Shown piece after piece: positions 1 through 6,703 of a stretch of DNA of 26,762 bases; positions within the stretch are counted from its first letter, which is position 1; each line of letters starts with the position of its first letter. The translations under genes and the position numbers were made by a program. Where the stretch lies: contig CAZBVX010000007.1 in NCBI GenBank assembly GCA_964495615.1, positions 1 to 26,762 on the forward strand, written 5' to 3'. A model generated the notes under the pieces. The model had not been told where the DNA came from. It ran no database searches and saw only the letters and a list, made by a program, of their open reading frames with translations. This DNA comes from CAINDR01 sp964495615. GTDB taxonomy: Bacteria; Patescibacteriota; Patescibacteriia; Patescibacteriales; UBA12465.

Positions 1-880
1 CTTTGTTTAAGGTGCTGACCACTAAACGGATGTTAACATCCAATCCGGCTTTGGAATTTTTTTCTTCCATGCTTTTTAATAATTCTTCTTCTTGTGGACT
101 AAGTTTTTTTTGGTCGGATATTTCTTTATCTGATTTTTCCGAAGAAGAACTAATGATGCTAGAAATTTCATTTAAGATTGAACCCGTATTCATCCCTTCT
201 TTGATGGAATTTTTCTTTTGAATATTATGAATAATTTTTCGAGCAACCCCGTGCCATTCTTTTTTGGCGCTGCGGACAATGTATTGGATAGCGATACTTT
301 CGTTTTTTTCTAATTTTGAGATGACATTAATTAAAGAATTCATCGGATCAACTTCCATTTTTTGATAAGTATGGAGTGGGAAAATGTAATGTTTTTTGGT
401 TTTTAAATAAGCGCCGGCAATCTGGCTTTGCGGCGTAAAAATATTATAATCAGGAACTTGTTCAATTGAAGCGTCTGGATAATGGGCGTGAATTTGTTGT
501 TCCAAATATCTCGCCTTGTCTGGCGGCATCACCACAAAAAAAGCAATTTTGCTGTTGCTGGCCACAATTTCAAAAGAAAAATGATCGCTGCGTCCGTGGA
601 GCCAAGATTTGAAACTTCTTTCTGCTTTCAGACCGCCGATACTGGCAAAAATTGTTTCACTGCGGGCAATTTCTTCACGAAGCTGTTGGGTGGTAAATCC
701 TTGATCATCTCTTGGTTTTTCTTTTGGCAATCTAATTAAAAACACCAAGTTTTTTGGACAGCTATTTTTTGTTGAATAGCGAAAAATGATTAAGCGAAGT
801 AGAAGAAACAGTATGACAATTGCAAAAATCAAACCAAGAGCAATAAAAAATGGCATTAAATTTAGATTTGATGCAAACAT
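1..880 (-). CDS. DUF8128-like membrane protein of type IV secretion/VirB4-VirD4 type, 3' part missing
   Basis: An open frame runs on the minus strand from an ATG at 878-880 to the window edge without a stop (293 complete codons). Residues about 9-31 form one hydrophobic N-terminal membrane segment, followed by NLVFLIRLPKEKPRDD and, further on, HYIFPLHTYQKMEVDPMNSL and an AIQYIVR segment. From memory this matches the N-terminal DUF8128 region that in CPR genomes precedes or is fused to a VirB4/VirD4-like ATPase. The ATPase Walker motifs would lie outside the window, so ATPase function is an inference. Residues about 250-280 are Ser/Glu/Lys-rich and probably a linker. It is the last visible gene of an operon with the ferredoxin and the 162-aa protein, starting 12 nt after the latter. 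The role may be DNA or protein transport at the membrane, and this is only moderately certain. Confidence 0.6.
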   Translation of the reverse strand, partial: MFASNLNLMPFFIALGLIFAIVILFLLLRLIIFRYSTKNSCPKNLVFLIRLPKEKPRDDQGFTTQQLREEIARSETIFASIGGLKAERSFKSWLHGRSDHFSFEIVASNSKIAFFVVMPPDKARYLEQQIHAHYPDASIEQVPDYNIFTPQSQIAGAYLKTKKHYIFPLHTYQKMEVDPMNSLINVISKLEKNESIAIQYIVRSAKKEWHGVARKIIHNIQKKNSIKEGMNTGSILNEISSIISSSSEKSDKEISDQKKLSPQEEELLKSMEEKNSKAGLDVNIRLVVSTLNK

Positions 881-892
881 AAAATATGAAGA

Positions 893-1381
893 TTAACTTT
901 CTTTATTGATTTCCATGATTTTATCGGCTTTTATTTTGGCGTCTTGCTCCAAGAAAAAACGATTAACACCAGGAATGATGGATAACCATTTGCGAATCAT
1001 TTTTACTAAAGAATTAAGGTTTAGTTTTCCTTTTTCAATTAGTTTATTAATTTTTTTGACAGTTTTCTCGCCTTCAGTTTTGAATTCTTGTTGTTTGATC
1101 GGAGGCATTTTGATAAAAATATCGCTTAAACCATCGGAAAGAAGGCGATCAATCGCCTCCTCTCTCAATTGAGACGAAGTTTTGGTGATGACCACTTTTT
1201 TATTTCCAGTTTCACCGATTTTTTCTTTGCCTAAATTTTGTCCCTCTTTTTCTGTTATTTGACCATTTTTTTGCTCCAAAGAATTTTCTGGAGTTTTTAT
1301 TTTTTCCGGTGTTTTTGATTCCTGCGACAAAAATTCCGGCTGTTCAAAATGATCGCCAGTTTTTTCAAAATTTTTATCCAT
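893..1381 (-). CDS. hypothetical charged protein, partner of the DUF8128-like gene
   Basis: This 162-aa protein starts at an ATG ending at 1381 and lies 16 nt after the ferredoxin and 12 nt before the DUF8128-like gene. Residues 1-65 are Lys/Glu/Gln-rich and low in complexity (repeated KTPE, EKxGQ), so probably disordered. Residues about 68-162 look helical, with SQLREEAIDRLLSDGLSDIFIKMPPIKQQEFKTEGEKTVKKINKLIEKGKLNLNSL-like amphipathic heptads (described here, not aligned), a WLSIIPGVNRFFLEQDAKIKADKI segment near the end, and no cysteines. I recall similar proteins beside DUF8128/VirB4-like genes in CPR genomes, which suggests an accessory cytoplasmic subunit of that apparatus. No domain is recognised and no enzymatic motif is visible. 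Confidence 0.7.
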   Translation of the reverse strand: MDKNFEKTGDHFEQPEFLSQESKTPEKIKTPENSLEQKNGQITEKEGQNLGKEKIGETGNKKVVITKTSSQLREEAIDRLLSDGLSDIFIKMPPIKQQEFKTEGEKTVKKINKLIEKGKLNLNSLVKMIRKWLSIIPGVNRFFLEQDAKIKADKIMEINKES

Positions 1382-1397
1382 ATTAATTGTTTGCCAA

Positions 1398-1571
1398 TTA
1401 AGAAATAATAATTGCTTCTACCGGACAGGAAGCGGCAGCTTCTTTGGCACAATCAACGTTGTCGCCAATAACTTCTGATTTCCCATCGTGGTTCATAATG
1501 AACACTTCTGGACACAAACCTGCGCACATTCCACAGCCAACACATTTTTCTTGGTCTACTTTGATACTCAT
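1398..1571 (-). CDS. monocluster [4Fe-4S] ferredoxin
   Basis: A 57-aa protein beginning MSIKVDQEKCVGCGMCAGLC. Cysteines 10, 13 and 16 form CxxCxxC and Cys49 is followed by Pro, the four ligands of a single [4Fe-4S] cluster. Cys20 and Cys41 are at the positions that form a disulfide in monocluster ferredoxins such as those of Desulfovibrio gigas and Thermotoga maritima. It would carry one electron in the cytoplasm. The second cluster site is absent, so it is not an 8Fe ferredoxin. The gene is short and complete, with a TAA stop at 1398-1400, and is the first gene of an operon with the 162-aa protein and the DUF8128-like protein. No Shine-Dalgarno is visible; the start lies in an A/T run ending ATATG. 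Partners are unknown. Confidence 0.92.
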   Translation of the reverse strand: MSIKVDQEKCVGCGMCAGLCPEVFIMNHDGKSEVIGDNVDCAKEAAASCPVEAIIIS

Positions 1572-1595
1572 ATTTTTTTTATTAATTACCTTCTA

Positions 1596-1604
1596 AGTAT
1601 AGCA
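1596..1604 (-). promoter_or_regulatory. extended -10 promoter of the ferredoxin operon
   Basis: On the minus strand TGC is directly followed by TATACT (-10 at 1596-1601, TG motif at 1602-1604). No good -35 hexamer is found 16-18 bp upstream. The predicted start site is near 1589, giving an untranslated leader of about 18 nt. Confidence 0.55.
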
Positions 1605-1685
1605 TATAAAACAAAAATAGAAACCCATTTTTAGAGCCATAAAAGAGAGATAAAATAGAAATAAATCTGGTAATAATGGCGAAGG

Positions 1686-1714
1686 TTGACACTTTATCGG
1701 ATGTTTGCTATTTT
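1686..1714 (+). promoter_or_regulatory. promoter of rpmA
   Basis: TTGACA (1686-1691), a 17-bp spacer and TATTTT (1709-1714), with TGC immediately upstream of the -10. The consensus -35 and the extended -10 make this a credible sigma-70 type promoter. The predicted start near 1721 gives a leader of about 70 nt to the rpmA ATG at 1791. Confidence 0.6.
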
Positions 1715-1790
1715 TAGGATGTTATTCAATTACTATTTATTTAAGAAAAACTGACAAAATACTGATTTTGTTTGGTTTGCGTCTAAACGT

Positions 1791-2144
1791 ATGGCACATA
1801 AGAAAGCCGGCGGCTCTACCGCGCTGGGTCGAGATTCACAAAGTAAAAGATTAGGCGTCAAGCTCTCCGATGGCCAACATGCCAAACCGGGTGCAATTAT
1901 TATCCGCCAACGCGGCACCAAATATCATGCTGGTACCGATGTTCTTCGCGGCAATGACGACACTTTATACTCCGCCAAACATGGTTTTGTGAAATTTACC
2001 ACAAAAAAATTAATGAAATTTGACGGTTCCTTGAAAGAAACCAAGGTTGTTCATGTTCTACCTTCAAAAACTGTTGACGGAAAAGTGTTTACCACTATTC
2101 CACCAAAAGCAAAAAAAGTTGCTGGCAAAAAAACCACCAAGTAA
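1791..2144 (+). CDS. rpmA: 50S ribosomal protein bL27
   Basis: A 117-aa protein with the characteristic MAHKKAGGST N-terminus, GRDSQSKRLGVK, and IIRQRGTKYHAGTDV core of bL27, which lies at the peptidyl-transferase centre of the large subunit. The conserved AHKKAGGS tail begins directly after Met1, so there is no Firmicutes-type N-terminal extension needing proteolytic removal. At the C-terminus there are about 30 extra residues relative to E. coli, ending in a Lys-rich tail (PPKAKKVAGKKTTK). The gene is monocistronic: the usual partner rplU (bL21) is not next to it, its promoter is at 1686-1714 and a terminator follows at 2166-2190. No Shine-Dalgarno is seen before the ATG. Confidence 0.96.
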   Translation: MAHKKAGGSTALGRDSQSKRLGVKLSDGQHAKPGAIIIRQRGTKYHAGTDVLRGNDDTLYSAKHGFVKFTTKKLMKFDGSLKETKVVHVLPSKTVDGKVFTTIPPKAKKVAGKKTTK

Positions 2145-2157
2145 TTTTTCAAAATTC

Positions 2158-2190
2158 AAAAAAAAGGCCGTTCGCAAGAACGGTCTTTTT
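2158..2190. terminator. bidirectional terminator between rpmA and the AlkD-like gene
   Basis: An 8-bp stem, GGCCGTTC/GAACGGTC with one G-U pair, closed by a GCAA tetraloop (2166-2185). T-run 2186-2190 serves the plus strand and A-run 2158-2165 gives a U-run on the minus strand, which suits the convergent genes. Confidence 0.88.
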
Positions 2191-2198
2191 GTTTATTT

Positions 2199-2930
2199 TT
2201 ATTTGATTGGTATTTTTAAATATTCCTTTCTTTTTTTCTCTTCAAAATGTTCAATCGCATAACGTAAAGTGGTGCGTGGCATTTTTTTGATATTTTTTTT
2301 CAAAAAAATTTCCAAATCTTTCACAGAAACTCGTTTGCCAGATTCTCTTAACATCCAGCCAACTGCTTTATGCATCAAATCTTCCTTGTCATTTAATAAT
2401 CGCTCAGCAAATTCAAAAACTTCTTTATTACTGCCTTTTTTTATAAAAGTAAAAGTGGCCAAAATAGCAATTCGTCTTTGCCAAAGATTTTTGGATTGCA
2501 GCATTTTTCTAAGCAGCTCAAGATTTTCTGAATAACGAACACAATAATCACCAACAATGTTTGGCGCGGTCAAATCAACCAAATCCCAATTATTTATTTT
2601 TTTGGAATTAATTAGATAAAATTTAAAAATCTTTTTACGTTCTTTGTCGTCTTTTGCTTTATTGTAATTAGCCACCAAAATTGCCAAAGCAACCATACGA
2701 ACTTCATGATATTTATTGTCTAATAAAATTTTTATTTCATTCAAGGGTAGTCCAATAAATTCTTTTGCAGTTTTTCTTAACACGGGCACGGTGATGCCAA
2801 GAAAAAAATCACCTTCACCATATTGTCCAGGACCAGTCTTGAAAAAATAAGACAAGATTTTTGCCTTCTCCGAATTCTTTCCTTTGTTTATTTCCTTTAC
2901 TACCTCTTGAGCAGTTTTTTTGCTTTCCAT
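2199..2930 (-). CDS. AlkD-like HEAT-repeat DNA alkylation repair protein
   Basis: This 243-aa all-helical protein matches the AlkD family of DNA glycosylases, which excise N3- and N7-alkylated purines without flipping the base. Visible landmarks are GPGQYGEGDFFLGITVP (33-49), NNWDLVD (113-119), LWQRRIAI (149-156) and VGWMLRE (190-196). By comparison with Bacillus cereus AlkD, Trp115, Asp119, Arg153 and Trp192 correspond to its Trp109, Asp113, Arg148 and Trp187, so the catalytic set appears intact. The length is typical for the family (about 230-240 aa). It is the last gene of a five-gene minus-strand operon, starting 4 nt after the pentapeptide-repeat gene, and the terminator at 2158-2190 ends the transcript. 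Family assignment is strong; the exact substrate is inferred. Confidence 0.92.
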   Translation of the reverse strand: MESKKTAQEVVKEINKGKNSEKAKILSYFFKTGPGQYGEGDFFLGITVPVLRKTAKEFIGLPLNEIKILLDNKYHEVRMVALAILVANYNKAKDDKERKKIFKFYLINSKKINNWDLVDLTAPNIVGDYCVRYSENLELLRKMLQSKNLWQRRIAILATFTFIKKGSNKEVFEFAERLLNDKEDLMHKAVGWMLRESGKRVSVKDLEIFLKKNIKKMPRTTLRYAIEHFEEKKRKEYLKIPIK

Positions 2931-2934
2931 ATTA

Positions 2935-3522
2935 TTAAAATTCTATTTCTATTTCCGAAGAACGAAGTAGCAATAAAACTTCCGGATGAGAAAATCTCGC
3001 TCTTTTTAATCTATTTCTACTCGGATCAATATAAAATTCTTTAGCGCCGATAAAATTGGCTTTTTCCAAAATTGAACTTTCAAATTTGCTGCCAGTGAGA
3101 TCTGATTTTGAAAAATTAGCGCCAGTTAAATTTGTTTGAATAAAATCAGTTTCTTTAATTTCACACTCGGAAAAATTAGTATTTTTTATTTCCAATTTAC
3201 TAAAGTCGCAAAGATTAATTTGGCATTTAAAAAATGACCAAGCCAGCAAGAAAGAGCTAATTTTTGAAAAAGCGACACCAATAATTTTGCAATTTTCAAA
3301 TTTAACGTCTTGCAGACCGCAGTTGGTGATTTCAATATTAGAAAGATTGCAATTAATAAATTTGCAATCAATAAAAATAGTATTAGAGAAATTGGCGTTA
3401 CTAAAATCACATTTATTAAAAACACATTCGGAAAACTCCTTGTCTCGCAAATCTTTATTTAAACAAATTAATTTAGCAAATTCTTTTCCAGTATCAGAAT
3501 TTAATTCAAATACTTCTTCCAT
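2935..3522 (-). CDS. pentapeptide-repeat protein, Qnr/McbG-like
   Basis: A 195-aa protein made largely of A(D/N)LxX-type pentapeptides from about residue 25 to 160 (for example CDFSNANFSNTIFIDCKFINC, and TNLTGANFSKSDLTGSKFES described by position near 130-150), expected to fold as a right-handed quadrilateral beta-helix. The C-terminus, FYIDPSRNRLKRARFSHPEVLLLL, resembles the capping region of McbG/Qnr-like proteins, whose known members mimic DNA and bind gyrase. That function is not demonstrated here. Cysteines recur at the fifth position of many repeats in the N-terminal half. It sits 4 nt after rlmH and 4 nt before the AlkD-like gene, so it is translated from the same operon. There is no signal peptide, so it should be cytoplasmic. 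Confidence 0.88.
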   Translation of the reverse strand: MEEVFELNSDTGKEFAKLICLNKDLRDKEFSECVFNKCDFSNANFSNTIFIDCKFINCNLSNIEITNCGLQDVKFENCKIIGVAFSKISSFLLAWSFFKCQINLCDFSKLEIKNTNFSECEIKETDFIQTNLTGANFSKSDLTGSKFESSILEKANFIGAKEFYIDPSRNRLKRARFSHPEVLLLLRSSEIEIEF

Positions 3523-3526
3523 AAAT

Positions 3527-3988
3527 TTAGTAATGATATTCTTTACCCGATAAAATTAAAGCAGAGCGATATAGTTGTTCCAACAACATAATTCTCGCCA
3601 ACTCATGCGGCATAGTTAATTTGGAAAGTGATATTTTGGGATATTTTTTTCTCAAATCTTTATCCCAACCCAAAGCACCAGTAATCACTAAAATAATTGG
3701 TCCATTTATTTTTTCAAGAGATTTAGCGAAAGCAACTGATTCCAATTCTTCTCCTTCTTCAGCCAAAAGAAAAATTTTGGCACCAATTCTTTTTTCTAGA
3801 GCTTCTTCTATTCGGGAAACCTCCTCTTTTTTTGCCTTTTCTTTGGTGCCATCATTAAAAGCTGAAGCTTTTAACTCTAATAATTCCAAACGAGCAAAAG
3901 GTTTTATTCTTTTTAAATATTCTTCAGAAATAGCTAAAAGATTTTTATCTTTTATTTTACCAATCGCGATCAAGGTTAGGTTTAACAT
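3527..3988 (-). CDS. rlmH: 23S rRNA (pseudouridine1915-N3)-methyltransferase RlmH
   Basis: This 153-aa protein has the length and layout of RlmH, a SPOUT methyltransferase that methylates pseudouridine 1915 in helix 69 of 23S rRNA on assembled ribosomes. Recognisable parts are the N-terminal LTLIAIGKIKDKNL, the FLLAEEGEELESVAFA strand-turn, the knot region ILVITGALGWDKDL, LSKLTMPHELARIMLLEQLYRSALI, and the C-terminal GKEYHY. The knot usually reads IGGAxG; here it is ITGALG, a mild variation. It lies 2 nt after the beta-CASP ribonuclease gene and 4 nt before the pentapeptide-repeat gene. Pairing with an RNase of the beta-CASP group fits an RNA-maturation context, which is inference. Confidence 0.95.
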   Translation of the reverse strand: MLNLTLIAIGKIKDKNLLAISEEYLKRIKPFARLELLELKASAFNDGTKEKAKKEEVSRIEEALEKRIGAKIFLLAEEGEELESVAFAKSLEKINGPIILVITGALGWDKDLRKKYPKISLSKLTMPHELARIMLLEQLYRSALILSGKEYHY

Positions 3989-3990
3989 TT

Positions 3991-5355
3991 TTATAATTCA
4001 AAAACAATTCCCTGTTCGGGGATAATTGCCTCTGTTTTTATTTTTTTCTTAATATAAGTCGCTAGATATTCATTGGCCAAATCTTCACCATGGACAACAA
4101 AAATTTTTTTTGGTTTTGGCGATTGAAGAGCTTTTAGCCACTTTTCTAGATTTTTTTCGTCAGCATGAGCGGAAAAAGAATCGTTGGCGGAAACTTTTAG
4201 TTTTACTTCAAATTCTTGCCTGTCTATCCTAACATTTTTTTCGCCATCTTGAAGTCTTCGACCAAGTGTTCCTCGCGCCTGATAAGAAACAAAAAACAAA
4301 TGAGCGTTGGGATTATAAATCTCATTTTTTAAATGGCGAGGCATTCGGCCGCCATTCAGCATGCCACTGCCAGCCAAAATTACTTTTGGCGGATGAAGAT
4401 CATTGAGAGAATAGGATTCTCCAGCGTCTTCAATAATATTAAAACCATCAAACCTAAAAACATCATCACCACTTTTTATCATTGTTTTGGTTTGTTCATC
4501 AAAGTAATCTAGATATTTCTGATAAACAGACAAGGTCTTGCTGGCCATCGGACTATCCAAATAATAAGAAAGTAGCGGTACTTGGCGGGTTTCCACCAAT
4601 TGATTAATTTCAAAAATAACTTCTTGCACTTTTTCTAGGGCAAAAACTGGAATCAACAAAACTCCTCGATTACTTGCCGCTTCCTTGATTGCTTGTTTTA
4701 ATTTTTTGACACCAACTTCTCTTTTCTTGTGCCTCTTGCCGCCATAAGTAGATTCAATTACCACAAAATCAGCACCTTTTATTAACTCTGGGTCATTCAT
4801 TAACGGAGCTGGCGGATTTCCCAGATCACCAGAAAAAATAATTGTTTTTTCTTGATTATTTTCTTGCACAAAAACCTTAAAAGAAGCAGCGCCCAAAATA
4901 TGCCCGGCATCATAAGCAATAAAAGAAAGTTGAGAATTTATTTGCTGTTGCTGACGGTATTCTATGGTTTTAATCAAGCTCATCACGCCACTAACATCTG
5001 TTTCGGAAAAAATTGCCGGCACATCTTCCTTTTGAGAATTTTCGGTACTAATTTTTAGAGCGTCTAATAAAATAATTTCCGCCAAATCTTTGGTTGGCGG
5101 TGTGCAAAAAATTTGGCCGCGAAAACCCTCTTTGTATAGCTTTGGCAAACGTCCACAATGATCGAGGTGGGCATGTGTTAGCAAAACAAAATCAATCTCC
5201 TCCGCCTTAAAAGGAAACATCTCGCGATTGCGATCTTGGATATAGTCATCTCCTTGAAAAAAGCCGCAATCAACTAATAATTGAAAATTGTTTCCCGATA
5301 AATAGGCACAAGATCCGGTTACTTCCCGGCAAGCACCATGAAATGAAAGTTTCAT
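3991..5355 (-). CDS. beta-CASP metallo-beta-lactamase ribonuclease (first copy)
   Basis: A 454-aa protein of the CPSF73/Ysh1-like beta-CASP group. The metal site is HAHLDH (His61, His63, Asp65, His66), with His152 (DAGHILGAAS) and Asp177 (SGDLG). The beta-CASP motifs are Glu201 (ESTYGG), His397 (SAHAD) and His422 (VVHGE). All catalytic positions are present. The length is that of short bacterial members such as Thermus TTHA0252, without the C-terminal domain of RNase J. The expected reaction is zinc-dependent endonucleolytic (possibly also 5'-exo) cleavage of RNA in the cytoplasm. It is second in the operon, 9 nt after the 168-aa gene and 2 nt before rlmH. A second, longer paralogue is encoded at 17602-19143. 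No Shine-Dalgarno is seen; the start context is A/T-rich and ends ATG after AAAAT. Confidence 0.94.
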   Translation of the reverse strand: MKLSFHGACREVTGSCAYLSGNNFQLLVDCGFFQGDDYIQDRNREMFPFKAEEIDFVLLTHAHLDHCGRLPKLYKEGFRGQIFCTPPTKDLAEIILLDALKISTENSQKEDVPAIFSETDVSGVMSLIKTIEYRQQQQINSQLSFIAYDAGHILGAASFKVFVQENNQEKTIIFSGDLGNPPAPLMNDPELIKGADFVVIESTYGGKRHKKREVGVKKLKQAIKEAASNRGVLLIPVFALEKVQEVIFEINQLVETRQVPLLSYYLDSPMASKTLSVYQKYLDYFDEQTKTMIKSGDDVFRFDGFNIIEDAGESYSLNDLHPPKVILAGSGMLNGGRMPRHLKNEIYNPNAHLFFVSYQARGTLGRRLQDGEKNVRIDRQEFEVKLKVSANDSFSAHADEKNLEKWLKALQSPKPKKIFVVHGEDLANEYLATYIKKKIKTEAIIPEQGIVFEL

Positions 5356-5364
5356 ATTTTTATT

Positions 5365-5871
5365 TTAGAATTTTCGACTATCATAGGCCCAATGAAGAAC
5401 GGCTTGTCTTTGACGCGGTCGGCAATGCAAGTCTCCACGACGGCAATTGTTTTTTATTGCCAGAACATGCCTTTTCATTGCTTTCCAACGCCTAATTTGT
5501 CTTTTATCTTCAACTTCCAGTCTTCTGCCCAGATAATAACGGCAATACCACTGAAACCAGCCGCGCGGATCATTTTCGTTAATCCAGCCCTTGGCCTGCC
5601 AATAGCTGAGCGGAGTGCTGGCTTTTACTTGAAAATAATTTATTTTCCGATCTGCTGGACCAATAGCAAATTTTGCTTTCTTGAACCAAGAAGCTGGGAA
5701 TTCCGCTGCACAATCTCGCAAATATCTACCACCAAAAACACCAAGGGCCAACATTTCAGCTGGCGTTAATTCCGGCTTGAAATCAGAGGCAAAATTCTGA
5801 CCCATTTTTTCAGTGATTTCGTAGCGATAATTTGTTTGCATTTTATCGTTGACGACAATAATTTTTCCCAT
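5365..5871 (-). CDS. conserved Trp/Arg-rich protein of unknown function
   Basis: A 168-aa protein with an unusually dense set of aromatic and basic residues: YRYEITEKMGQNF, FKPELTPAEMLALGVFGGRYL (about 31-51), FPASWFKKAKF, STPLSYWQAKGWI, DPRGWFQWYCRYYLGRR (about 100-116), RQIRRWKAMKRHV, and GDLHCRPRQRQAVLHWAY near the end. I recall close homologues in diverse bacteria and even in fungi, always unannotated, so this is probably a strongly conserved family without an assigned role. There is no signal peptide or membrane segment. The Arg/Trp/Tyr clusters would suit nucleic-acid binding, which is speculation. It is the first gene of the five-gene operon with a beta-CASP ribonuclease, RlmH, a pentapeptide protein and an AlkD-like glycosylase. 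Its promoter at 5884-5912 implies a leader of only about 6 nt. Confidence 0.85.
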   Translation of the reverse strand: MGKIIVVNDKMQTNYRYEITEKMGQNFASDFKPELTPAEMLALGVFGGRYLRDCAAEFPASWFKKAKFAIGPADRKINYFQVKASTPLSYWQAKGWINENDPRGWFQWYCRYYLGRRLEVEDKRQIRRWKAMKRHVLAIKNNCRRGDLHCRPRQRQAVLHWAYDSRKF

Positions 5872-5883
5872 ATATTTAAGATA

Positions 5884-5912
5884 ATTTTAGCATGAAAAGC
5901 ATTCCCTCACAA
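5884..5912 (-). promoter_or_regulatory. promoter of the 168-aa/beta-CASP/rlmH operon
   Basis: On the minus strand TTGTGA (5907-5912), a 17-bp spacer and TAAAAT (5884-5889) with TGC directly upstream. The predicted start near 5877 lies only about 6 nt before the ATG, so the mRNA would be nearly leaderless. The element overlaps the divergent promoter of the SGNH gene. Confidence 0.6.
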
Positions 5913-5930
5913 TTATTGATGTGTTATAAT
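5902..5930 (+). promoter_or_regulatory. promoter of the SGNH/acyltransferase pair
   Basis: A consensus TATAAT (5925-5930) preceded by TGT gives a perfect extended -10. The -35 (TTCCCT, 5902-5907) is poor. The leader would be about 20 nt. It interlocks with the minus-strand promoter at 5884-5912. Confidence 0.65.
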
Positions 5931-5956
5931 AATTAAATAAAAAAATAATAAAACTT

Positions 5957-6703
5957 ATGAAACGCCCAATTATCGCCATCCCCATAATAATTTTTGGAAT
6001 TTTACTAATTTATTTATTACTCAGCTTTAATGCAATTTATTATCGTATTGGTCATAGTAATATCTCCTTATTAAAAGTAGAAAGCATGTATAATTTTAAT
6101 GAACAACTAGAAAATGGACCGATAAAAATAAGCACCCTGGGCGACAGTCTAACCTATGGACAAGGAGCTGATAATTTTTCCGAAGCTTATCCTTACTTAT
6201 TAGCAAAAAAAATTGCCGGTGAAAAACAAACGGTGACCTTGGCCCCTTTTGCTTTTCCGGGGGCGATGACTTCCGACTTGATTAATAATTACTTGGATCA
6301 AGTAGTCGCTTTTCAGCCAGATATTGCCACGGTACTGATTGGAGTAAATGATCTACATAACCGTGTCTCCTTACTGGAATTCAAGGAAAATTATCAAAAA
6401 ATAATTACCGCTCTCAAAACAAATCCACAAAGTAAAATTTATTTAATTAGCCTGCCTTTTATTGGTGATAATGTCTTAATGCTTCCGCCATACCAAAAAT
6501 ATTTTTTTGAAGAAACAAAAAAATATAATGAAGTTGTTAAAGCTCTTGCCAAAGAAAATCAAGTTGAATACATAGACATCACCACTGAAACCGCAGAATT
6601 ATTTAAAAAATCTGGCAATCATTATTCAGCTGATCATTTTCATCCTTCCGCTCTTGGTTATAAAATTTTTGAACAATTAATTTATGCAGGTATTAATCAA
6701 TAA
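5957..6703 (+). CDS. membrane-anchored SGNH/GDSL hydrolase
   Basis: A 248-aa protein with one N-terminal hydrophobic segment (about residues 4-24) and no cleavage or lipobox signal visible, so it is probably an anchored extracytoplasmic enzyme. The SGNH blocks are complete: Ser64 in LGDSLTYG, Gly102 in the FPGAM turn, Asn131 in IGVNDLHN, and Asp226/His229 in ADHFHPSALGY. These enzymes are esterases or acyl-transferring enzymes acting on acetylated carbohydrates, lipids or similar substrates. The 3' end overlaps the start of the acyltransferase-3 gene by 20 nt, so the two are translationally coupled and probably act on the same surface glycan. The substrate cannot be told from sequence. Confidence 0.93.
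   Translation: MKRPIIAIPIIIFGILLIYLLLSFNAIYYRIGHSNISLLKVESMYNFNEQLENGPIKISTLGDSLTYGQGADNFSEAYPYLLAKKIAGEKQTVTLAPFAFPGAMTSDLINNYLDQVVAFQPDIATVLIGVNDLHNRVSLLEFKENYQKIITALKTNPQSKIYLISLPFIGDNVLMLPPYQKYFFEETKKYNEVVKALAKENQVEYIDITTETAELFKKSGNHYSADHFHPSALGYKIFEQLIYAGINQ

Noticed and set aside
2935..3522. Repetitive-looking sequence as a tandem DNA repeat
   Set aside because: The periodicity is at the protein level (pentapeptides); the codons differ, so there is no nucleotide repeat array.
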